DNA of 38,411 nt from Candidatus Gastranaerophilales bacterium (GTDB lineage: Bacteria; Cyanobacteriota; Vampirovibrionia; Gastranaerophilales; Gastranaerophilaceae): NCBI GenBank assembly GCA_944322935.1, contig CALUQO010000025.1, positions 1 to 38,411 of the forward strand, written 5' to 3'. Numbering within the stretch: position 1 is the first letter of the stretch; the number at the start of each line of letters is the position of its first letter. The notes under the pieces were generated by a model. The model ran no database searches and had not been told where the DNA came from. It saw only the letters and a list, made by a program, of their open reading frames with translations. The translations under genes were made by a program, and so were the position numbers. Positions 32,125 to 38,411 of this stretch are shown piece by piece.

Positions 32125-32947
32125 CTAAAACAAACCTGCCAATCCTTCCGGCTCTGAAATCAGTAAGCACCATCACCGCAGTACGTACCGTGTCCGGCTG
32201 CGAGTTTTTTACAATCCAATTTCTGCTTAAAGCAATCGCTTCCAGAGAAAAATCGTCCTCAATTTTGTAATAATCTTTAACAGCCTGCGGGTATTTATCC
32301 TTTAAAATATCCAAAAGTTCGCGTGCGACCTCTTCGTTATCATAGGCGTTGTCACTTACAGAGTTGACCATTGCCAGTTTAGCAGCCTTACTTTGATTTT
32401 CCTGTTTAAGGGGAATAATCCCCGGGGTATCAAGAAGGTCAATTTTAGGATTAACGCGAACCCACTGCTGCTTCCTCGTCACACCTGCCTTTGCACCAAC
32501 CTTTGTTTTGCCTTTTTTAATAAGTTTGTTAATAATACTGGACTTGCCTACATTTGGCATACCAACCACTATCACCCTTGCAGGTCTCGGCAGCAAACCT
32601 TTTGCAACAAGTTTATCGATTTTTGGTTTTGAAAGCTCAATCAACCTGTTTACTATTGTTGAAATATCATTATTTTTTGATGCACACGAAGCCATTACAG
32701 GATACCCCGTACAGTTTTTGTAGTAATCCATCCAGCTTTTTAATTTTGTTTCGTCAGCAAGATCAGCTTTATTAAATACAATAAGCCTCGGCTTATCCCC
32801 GAGCAGTTTTTTTATATCGGGATAAACTGAACTTTCCGGTATACGGGCGTCCAAAACCTCAATCACAACATCAACAAGGTTAACAAGTTCTTTAAGTTTT
32901 TTTTCCGCCTTTGCAATGTGCCCGGGGTACCAGTGTATGTGAGCCAT
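32102..32947 (-). CDS. rbgA: Ribosome biogenesis GTPase RbgA (YlqF)
   Basis: 281 residues. Circularly permuted GTPase needed for late assembly of the 50S subunit. The start HWYPGHIAKAEK is characteristic. The motifs come in permuted order: NKAD (59-62), then GMPNVGKSS (129-137), then DTPG (173-176). The C-terminal RNA-binding helical domain follows. AAGGAT lies 7 bases before the ATG. It is downstream of thrC (76 bases) and overlaps rnhB. Confidence 0.96.
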   Translation of the reverse strand: MAHIHWYPGHIAKAEKKLKELVNLVDVVIEVLDARIPESSVYPDIKKLLGDKPRLIVFNKADLADETKLKSWMDYYKNCTGYPVMASCASKNNDISTIVNRLIELSKPKIDKLVAKGLLPRPARVIVVGMPNVGKSSIINKLIKKGKTKVGAKAGVTRKQQWVRVNPKIDLLDTPGIIPLKQENQSKAAKLAMVNSVSDNAYDNEEVARELLDILKDKYPQAVKDYYKIEDDFSLEAIALSRNWIVKNSQPDTVRTAVMVLTDFRAGRIGRFVLDDDKIEE

Positions 32948-33023
32948 AAATATATCCTTAATTTTTCTGTTAAAAATAAAACTGCCGACTAATAAACATC
33001 TGCCCTGTACAAAGCAAATCCGC

Positions 33024-34112
33024 TTATAAATCCATTACTTTTATAATGTCGTCCAGAGCGGAACTTGTCTTTTTTACCTCGCAGCCGGAGTATTTTATTG
33101 CAGAATCGGGGTCTTTGAGCCCGTTTCCGGTTAAAATACAAACCATTTTTTTATCCGGTTCGATTAAACCGAGTTTTAAGGCTTTTATTACACCCGCAAC
33201 AGATGCCGCACTGGCAGGTTCAGCCAGAATGCCTTCTGTTGAAGCAATAAGCTTGTATGCGTAAATAATTTCTTCATCCGTAACAAAATTAATCACACCG
33301 CCTGATTTGTCACGTGCGTTTTCTGCCTGTTTCCAGCTTGCCGGGTTTCCGATTCTTATTGCTGTAGCGATGGTTTCAGGTTTTAAGATTCTTTCTCCTT
33401 TTACAATTGCAGCAGCACCTTCCGCCTCAAATCCCATCATTTTGGGAAGGTGAGAGGTTTTGCCCAGTGCTAAGAATTCTTCATAACCTTTAAAATACGC
33501 CGTAATGTTACCGGCATTGCCGACTGGGATAAAGTGATAATCAGGTGCATCGCCCAGAGCCTCGCAGATTTCAAACGCACCTGTTTTCTGTCCCTCAATT
33601 CTATAGGGGTTCACAGAGTTTACCAGAGTAACGGGATATTTTTGAGAAATTTCAATTACTCTCTCCAGTGCCTCGTCGAAGTTTCCTTTTATAGCAATAA
33701 TTTCAGCACCGTACATCATAGCCTGCGATAGTTTGCCGAGTGCGATGTAGCCGTCAGGTATGAGTACATAGGTTTTTAATCCTGCTTTTGCACCGTAAGC
33801 AGCGGCCGCAGCAGAGGTGTTTCCTGTTGACGCACAGATAATAGCTCTGGCTCCTTCTTCTTTTGCTTTTGTCACGGCCATTGTCATTCCGCGGTCTTTA
33901 AAGCTACCTGTCGGGTTTGCGCCCTCGAACTTGAGGTAAATTTCGCAATTCATTTTATCAAGCCCGATTTTTCCGGCAAGGTTGTCAGCTTTTATTAACG
34001 GAGTATTACCTTCATTCAGTGTAACAACAGGTGTTGTGTCTGTGACGGGAAGATACTCTCTGTATCTGTTTATTAACCCTTGATAGTGACCCTTTTGTTG
34101 AAAATTTTCCAT
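33024..34112 (-). CDS. thrC: Threonine synthase
   Basis: 362 residues. Pyridoxal phosphate enzyme that turns O-phosphohomoserine into threonine. The cofactor lysine is K72 in [21 protein letters not shown] and [15 protein letters not shown] bind substrate and phosphate. This is the shorter class found in Bacillus and cyanobacteria. CGGAG lies 9 bases before the ATG, 17 bases after the hom stop, so hom and thrC form an operon. Confidence 0.96.
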   Translation of the reverse strand: MENFQQKGHYQGLINRYREYLPVTDTTPVVTLNEGNTPLIKADNLAGKIGLDKMNCEIYLKFEGANPTGSFKDRGMTMAVTKAKEEGARAIICASTGNTSAAAAAYGAKAGLKTYVLIPDGYIALGKLSQAMMYGAEIIAIKGNFDEALERVIEISQKYPVTLVNSVNPYRIEGQKTGAFEICEALGDAPDYHFIPVGNAGNITAYFKGYEEFLALGKTSHLPKMMGFEAEGAAAIVKGERILKPETIATAIRIGNPASWKQAENARDKSGGVINFVTDEEIIYAYKLIASTEGILAEPASAASVAGVIKALKLGLIEPDKKMVCILTGNGLKDPDSAIKYSGCEVKKTSSALDDIIKVMDL

Positions 34113-34129
34113 TTTTTATACTCCGATTT

Positions 34130-35404
34130 TTACATTACTCTTATAAGGTTGTTTATTTTTATTATATTTTTGTTGTTGTTAAATTCAGAAATTGCCGCGT
34201 TAACATCGTTTTCTTTGCTTTCTTCTGTTATGACCACAATTTCTGCGGTGTTTTCTTTATCAATACCTTTTTGCAGAACGCTGGCAAGGCTGATGTTATG
34301 GCGTCCGCAAATCTCTCCTATTGTACCGATTACGCCGGGGGTATTTGCCGCTGTAACAGAAATATAATACCTGTTAACAGTGTCTTTTATGTCAACCTGC
34401 TGTGCGTTAATTTCATGATTGCACTTCATAAAAGGCAGCATATTATTAGAGCCGAGGCTTCCTGCAATAGCGAGGATGTCGCCTAAGACAGAGCTTGCTG
34501 TAGGAAATTCACCTGCTCCGGGGCCCGCAAACATAACACGCCCGACGGGAAAACCTTCTAAAACAACGCTGTTTGTTACGCCGTTTATACTTGCCAGACA
34601 ATCTTTTATAGGAACAAGCATCGGATGAACGCGAACATCGGCTCTGTTATCATTTGTTAATCTAGCAAGTGCAATGAGTTTTATTTTGTATCCAAGTTCT
34701 TTTGCAAACTGCATATCTTTGGCACTGATTTTTGTAATACCTTCCCGATAGATTTTGTTTATATCCACTCTCTTATTAAGCGCAATTGTAGCCAGCGTGG
34801 CAATTTTGTATGCAGAATCATATCCCTCAACATCCCCTGTCGGGTCGGTTTCTGCGTAGCCGAGTTTCTGGGCTTCTGCTAAAACTTCTTCGTAAGAAAC
34901 GCCTTCTTTTTCCATTTTTGTGAGGATATAGTTGGTTGTTCCGTTTAGTATGGCCTCGATTTTATTTATTTTATTGCCGGCCAGAGTAGTTTTTATCGGC
35001 ATGATTATAGGTATACCGCCTGCAATAGCAGCTTCATAGAGGATAGAAACGTTATTCTGGTTGGCAAGCTTAAAAAGCTGCTGGCCTTTTTTGGCAAGAA
35101 GTTCTTTGTTTGCGGTAACTATATGTTTTTTGTTTTGTACGGCTGTTTTTAAAAGTTCGTAAGCCGGCTCTATTCCCCCGATAACCTCAACAACAATGTC
35201 TATATCAGGGTTGTTAACGATTTCGTACGGGTCTGTTGTCAAAAGTGATGTATCGAAATTTTCGATATCTCTTTTTTTGTTGATATTTTTTACTGCAATT
35301 TTGACAATTTCTATGTTGTCAAAATCTTTTAAAACCTTAACCACACCGGTTCCGACTGTTCCGAGCCCGATTAAACCGAGTTTTACTTTACCGACTTTTT
35401 CCAT
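34130..35404 (-). CDS. hom: Homoserine dehydrogenase
   Basis: 424 residues. Reduces aspartate semialdehyde to homoserine. The N-terminal NAD(P) domain has GLIGLGTVGTGVVKVL; the catalytic domain has TANKELLAKKG, EAAIAGGIPII, NGTTNYILTKM and TDPTGDVEGYDSAYK. A C-terminal ACT domain (about 345-424, YYISVTAANTPGVIG) suggests feedback control by threonine. CAGGTG lies 5 bases before the ATG. A clear promoter precedes it. First gene of the hom-thrC-rbgA-rnhB run. Confidence 0.96.
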   Translation of the reverse strand: MEKVGKVKLGLIGLGTVGTGVVKVLKDFDNIEIVKIAVKNINKKRDIENFDTSLLTTDPYEIVNNPDIDIVVEVIGGIEPAYELLKTAVQNKKHIVTANKELLAKKGQQLFKLANQNNVSILYEAAIAGGIPIIMPIKTTLAGNKINKIEAILNGTTNYILTKMEKEGVSYEEVLAEAQKLGYAETDPTGDVEGYDSAYKIATLATIALNKRVDINKIYREGITKISAKDMQFAKELGYKIKLIALARLTNDNRADVRVHPMLVPIKDCLASINGVTNSVVLEGFPVGRVMFAGPGAGEFPTASSVLGDILAIAGSLGSNNMLPFMKCNHEINAQQVDIKDTVNRYYISVTAANTPGVIGTIGEICGRHNISLASVLQKGIDKENTAEIVVITEESKENDVNAAISEFNNNKNIIKINNLIRVM

Positions 35405-35430
35405 ATAGCACCTGTTTAATTATTAATTGA

Positions 35431-35458
35431 ATTATAGCAATTATTAAAACATAAACAA
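35431..35458 (-). promoter_or_regulatory. Promoter of the hom operon
   Basis: On the minus strand TTGTTT (35458-35453), a 16-base spacer and a perfect TATAAT (35436-35431), 26 bases before the hom start. Confidence 0.8.
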
Positions 35459-35907
35459 TGTTTTATTTCATATAGTTGACACCCCTGCACTGAATTTTTT
35501 ACTTACCGGTTAATTGTCCGTTTTTTTGGGGGGCAGTTCAAGTACACAAAGTGTACGAGCGAGCACGTCCTGTGTAAAAGTTCGACGCAGCCGGATAATC
35601 AAAGCGAAGTGCAAGAACTTTGAACTGCAAATAATCCGAAAGTAAACCATATTTCTTGTTTTACGAGAGGTAGAACACAGAACTCTGTTTTGAGTTGACT
35701 AAATGTGACAAAGTGAACATTTGAACGAAGTAAAAATTGTGAACCTGTCCTTACGAAGTGCAAATCAAAATAGAGAATCTGCCGTATAAGAATTATTATA
35801 ATGTAACCGTTCACATATAAAGTATATACAAACCTTAAAAAAAACTGTAAGATAAAATGAATTGATGTGATAAAGATAACAGCATGCCTAATAGGAAAGT
35901 GTGAGAG
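35459..35907. repeat. Repeat-rich non-coding region before the Kelch/calcium cassette
   Basis: About 450 bases with no supported gene. It holds a run of G and T (35521-35533), the 21-base repeat at 35541-35561 (copy at the right window edge), a palindrome GTACAC-AAA-GTGTAC inside it, the pair AAAGTTC / GAACTTT (about 35577 and 35613), and at 35682-35706 a 25-base stretch that recurs with one change at 24627-24651. It looks like a dispersed repeat or a mobile-element end. Confidence 0.6.
35541..35561. repeat. 21-base repeat, left copy
   Basis: AGTACACAAAGTGTACGAGC plus G, identical to 38391-38411. It contains the palindrome GTACAC-AAA-GTGTAC. The two copies flank the two-gene cassette at 35908-38312. 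Confidence 0.8.
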
Positions 35908-37002
35908 ATGGAGATGTTTAAAAGCTTCGGAATTAATTTAATTGTATTTATAATAATAGCTTTAGCTTTTGCAACATTTTTCTTCATTTTTTATAAAAAT
36001 ATAAAACATACACCAAAAGAATCTACTTTATATACAGAAAATACTGTAACAACAGGTCCAAAGCTTAATTACGGACGTTCTCATCATTCATCTATTTTAT
36101 TAAGTAATGGTAATGTTTTGGTAATTGGAGGATATGAAACAGGTGGGACATGTTCCAAACATCCTGAGCTTTATGATTATCAAAAAAAATCTTTTCGAAT
36201 TTTACCCCAAACTCATAAAAAACATTGTAAATGTTCTTTGATAAAAAGAGGTGACGAAAAAATCGTAATAGTAGATAATAAAAATATTGAACTTTTCGAT
36301 CCTAAGACCTTATTGTTCACAAATTATGACAAAAAACTTTTTGAAGGCAAAACTATATTTAATGTTTTGCCCTTGGAGCAAAATAATGCAATTTTATATA
36401 CCAATAATAGTGTATATACATTGAATCTTTATGATTTTAAACTCAATAAAATTTTCACTCAGAAAAATAAAATTTTTAGAGTAATTACAATATCCGAAAA
36501 TTTGATGATTATTTTACAAAATGATTATAACAAAAAGCAGTTACTGATTTCTAATTTTAATATAAAAGAAAAGAGAGTTGTTTATCAAAAAAAGTTGAAT
36601 TTTAATTGTACAAATGCAATAAATATCGATTCAGCAAATATTATAATAGTAGACACCAATAATAATATATATGTATATAATCTTGAACAAAAAAAGGTTA
36701 CTAAAAAAGCAGAATTTTCCATTTATGAATTTTATGGAATACCTCAGTTATTAAAATTTAAAAATAACAAAATTTTTATTTTACATGGACTAATACAAGA
36801 ATATCCATTTTTGTCTAACAAAATATTTATTTATGATAATAAATTTAGTGAAAGTTTACAACTTAATTATACAAAACAAGATTTTTCAAATTTAGTAGAA
36901 TTACAGGATGGCTCAATATTAATTAGTGGCGGACAATACGACGATCCAGATGACAATAGTTCAGATTTAATTTATCTTAAAACATCACAAATTTATAAAT
37001 AA
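35908..37002 (+). CDS. Membrane-anchored Kelch-like beta-propeller protein
   Basis: 364 residues. One membrane helix at about residues 9-29, then a domain of repeated beta segments. The clearest Kelch-like unit is HHSSILLSNGNVLVIGGYE, near residues 59-77, and a matching one (LVELQDGSILISGGQYD) lies near the C-terminus; those between are degenerate (IELFDPKTLLFTNY). The domain probably faces outward and binds a partner or glycan. The gene is visibly richer in A and T than its neighbours, which suggests transfer. The start is the ATG at 35908 or the one 6 bases on. It precedes the calcium-binding gene by 20 bases, in one operon. Confidence 0.75.
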   Translation: MEMFKSFGINLIVFIIIALAFATFFFIFYKNIKHTPKESTLYTENTVTTGPKLNYGRSHHSSILLSNGNVLVIGGYETGGTCSKHPELYDYQKKSFRILPQTHKKHCKCSLIKRGDEKIVIVDNKNIELFDPKTLLFTNYDKKLFEGKTIFNVLPLEQNNAILYTNNSVYTLNLYDFKLNKIFTQKNKIFRVITISENLMIILQNDYNKKQLLISNFNIKEKRVVYQKKLNFNCTNAINIDSANIIIVDTNNNIYVYNLEQKKVTKKAEFSIYEFYGIPQLLKFKNNKIFILHGLIQEYPFLSNKIFIYDNKFSESLQLNYTKQDFSNLVELQDGSILISGGQYDDPDDNSSDLIYLKTSQIYK

Positions 37003-37022
37003 CAGTATAAGAAGGAGTTTTT

Positions 37023-38312
37023 ATGTCCATTATTGAGAATTTAGCTAATACAGCTAGAGAGGCATTAGCAAATGAAATTATGAAACACTCACCAGCAAAA
37101 AATTTAAATGCGCAAAATGTAACTGATTGGATAAATACAAGTGGGAATGTTGGTAACTTAAATGTTGATGCAAGTGCAGTCGTAAATGCTTGGGAACATG
37201 CGTACATTTCTGGTTTAATATATGACAAATCTAATAGTACAACTATAGCATATATTACAGGTTATGCAAAAGAAATTGGACTTGGGGCTATAACGAACAC
37301 TGCTGATGCATATAAAGATCTATATAATAACAAAACAGGTATTGATATAGCCCAAAATTCAGGGGAGAATTTTAGTGGTGATTTATATGGAAGTATATTT
37401 GAGCCTGATTCTGAATCAAAGGGGCGTATTAAAATAAAAGATAATCCCGGACCAATATTAGATTTAAATAATGATGATCGAATGAAGGGTGCTGATTTAG
37501 ATAGCAAAATGCAAAAAATGTTAGCCTCTTTGTCTCAGATTCCCGATTTGTTAGGACGCATAGCTGAAAACTTTAAAGACAGCAAGATTTCCGGAATCTA
37601 TGCAATTGACCCGTTATTGGTGGACCTTGACGGCAACGGGATAGAAACAACCCCATTAACAGACGGAATGATGATGGATCATGACAAAGACGGATTTAAA
37701 GAGTTATCTGCTTGGGTTGGCGGCAATGACGGCATACTGGCGTATGATAAAAACAACAACGGTATTATAGACAACGGGAACGAGCTTTTTGGCGATAATT
37801 ATGAAAAGGCAGACGGAACAATAGCAACATCGGGTTTTGATGCTCTTTCTGATTTGGACACTAACAATGACGGTGTAATAAATTCTTCTGACGAAAGTTT
37901 TTCTAATTTGCATGTAATAAAAGCTGACGGCTCTGTTATATCAATCGAAGAAGCCGGAATAGCCTCTATTAATCTTACCAATCAATCAAAAAATGACTTG
38001 GATGAAAGCGGTAACAGGCTTTTGCACTTAGGCTCTTATACAACAACGGACGGTCAAACAAGAAATATAGGTGATTATTCCTTACAGGTAAACAAAACTA
38101 TCTCCATCGCTGCTGAGGAAGTGGAAGTGTCTGCTGAAATAGAAGCTCTCCCGTATGTTCCCGGCTATGGTGTTGTACATAATTTACATCAGGCAATGGC
38201 ATTGGACGAAACAGGTGAGCTGCAAGAGCTTGTTGAAAGTTTTGTTGCAGAAACAAATGTCGGAGAGAAAAAAAGAAATGTAGATCGAGCATACTTGCCA
38301 AACCTTGCTTAA
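37023..38312 (+). CDS. Toxin-type calcium-binding protein (EF-hand-like, RTX/FrpC-associated domain)
   Basis: 429 residues. The central part matches the calcium-binding module found in large RTX and FrpC-like exoproteins: DLDGNGIETTPL (D201), DHDKDGFKE (from residue 219), WVGGNDGILAYDKNNNGIID (D242 and after), NELFGD, and DLDTNNDGVIN (from residue 277), then GIASINL and RLLHLGSYTTTDGQ. The segment LPYVPGYGVVHNLHQAMALD, which in relatives leads into a further C-terminal part, is here followed only by about 45 residues, so the protein looks like a shortened form. No RTX nonapeptide repeats and no signal peptide are visible. AAGGAG precedes the ATG, and a terminator follows. Probably exported and calcium-dependent; the role is inferred. 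Confidence 0.8.
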   Translation: MSIIENLANTAREALANEIMKHSPAKNLNAQNVTDWINTSGNVGNLNVDASAVVNAWEHAYISGLIYDKSNSTTIAYITGYAKEIGLGAITNTADAYKDLYNNKTGIDIAQNSGENFSGDLYGSIFEPDSESKGRIKIKDNPGPILDLNNDDRMKGADLDSKMQKMLASLSQIPDLLGRIAENFKDSKISGIYAIDPLLVDLDGNGIETTPLTDGMMMDHDKDGFKELSAWVGGNDGILAYDKNNNGIIDNGNELFGDNYEKADGTIATSGFDALSDLDTNNDGVINSSDESFSNLHVIKADGSVISIEEAGIASINLTNQSKNDLDESGNRLLHLGSYTTTDGQTRNIGDYSLQVNKTISIAAEEVEVSAEIEALPYVPGYGVVHNLHQAMALDETGELQELVESFVAETNVGEKKRNVDRAYLPNLA

Positions 38313-38320
38313 AAAACACA

Positions 38321-38352
38321 AAAAAAGACTCTATTTTTCAAGAGTCTTTTTT
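38321..38352 (+). terminator. Terminator of the Kelch/calcium-binding operon
   Basis: AAAAAAGACTCT and AGAGTCTTTTTT enclose an 8-base loop, 8 bases after the stop codon. Confidence 0.92.
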
Positions 38353-38390
38353 AAAATGGTGCCGAGAGGATTTTTGCCAGTGCGGAGTCG

Positions 38391-38411
38391 AGTACACAAA
38401 GTGTACGAGCG
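38391..38411. repeat. 21-base repeat, right copy at the window edge
   Basis: Identical to 35541-35561 as far as the window goes, and may extend beyond it. Confidence 0.8.

Noticed and set aside
1..38411. tRNA, rRNA or CRISPR array
   Set aside because: No T-loop plus cloverleaf pattern, no rRNA core sequence and no regularly spaced repeats were seen on either strand.

Overview
The window looks like a chromosomal segment of a low-GC, diderm, anaerobic gut-type bacterium. My best guess is the non-photosynthetic cyanobacterial sister class Vampirovibrionia (Melainabacteria), order Gastranaerophilales. The clues are a periplasmic Skp/OmpH protein, an AroH-type chorismate mutase, a prepilin-like protein with an FSLAEALITL start, an oxygen-scavenging flavodiiron/rubredoxin pair, and several lineage-type hypothetical proteins with a short SFKG/FGAN-like N-terminal motif. 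There is no rRNA or tRNA in the window, so this placement is inference. The genetic code is the ordinary bacterial one.

Layout. 1-2604: a leftward operon of miaB and two secreted SNase-like paralogues, with a partial open frame running off the left edge. 2739-4130: rubredoxin and flavodiiron protein. 4194-5857: small hypothetical proteins and Skp/OmpH. 6016-9052: an accessory-looking rightward block with a putative ADP-ribosyltransferase, a frameshifted small membrane protein and an unusual radical SAM protein. 9064-15570: leftward DUF4186, pgi, a small protein, a ~790-base structured non-coding gap, def-fmt-aroH, a dCMP deaminase, a secreted pentapeptide-repeat protein and a pilin-like protein. 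15749-21549: HU, a glycine-zipper protein, topA-aroE and an alpha/beta hydrolase. 21546-30369: MFS exporter, membrane-anchored flavodoxin, two aldo-keto reductases, TetR, LysR, a pair of lineage-type proteins, SDR, a duplicated RWYDK protein and an XRE regulator. 30546-31387: glycosyltransferase plus a 34-residue microprotein. 31408-35404: hom-thrC-rbgA-rnhB on the minus strand. 35908-38312: a membrane-anchored Kelch-like protein and a toxin-type calcium-binding protein, flanked by identical 21-base repeats.

How the parts work together. The core genes cover protein start processing (def, fmt), tRNA modification (miaB), 50S assembly (rbgA), DNA topology (topA, HU, rnhB), aromatic and threonine biosynthesis (aroE, aroH, hom, thrC) and glycolysis (pgi). 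The flavodoxin/AKR/TetR/LysR/SDR stretch reads as a redox-stress locus: the flavodoxin and MFS genes share a 12-base promoter element, and TetR sits behind a promoter covered by palindromes. The most interesting accessory pieces are the R-S-E ADP-ribosyltransferase, the SFKG/FGAN motif shared by otherwise unrelated proteins, the degenerate secreted SNase-like pair, the Kelch/calcium-binding cassette between repeats, and a T7-tract frameshift in a membrane protein gene.

All calls come from reading the sequence and from remembered family motifs. No database search was run.
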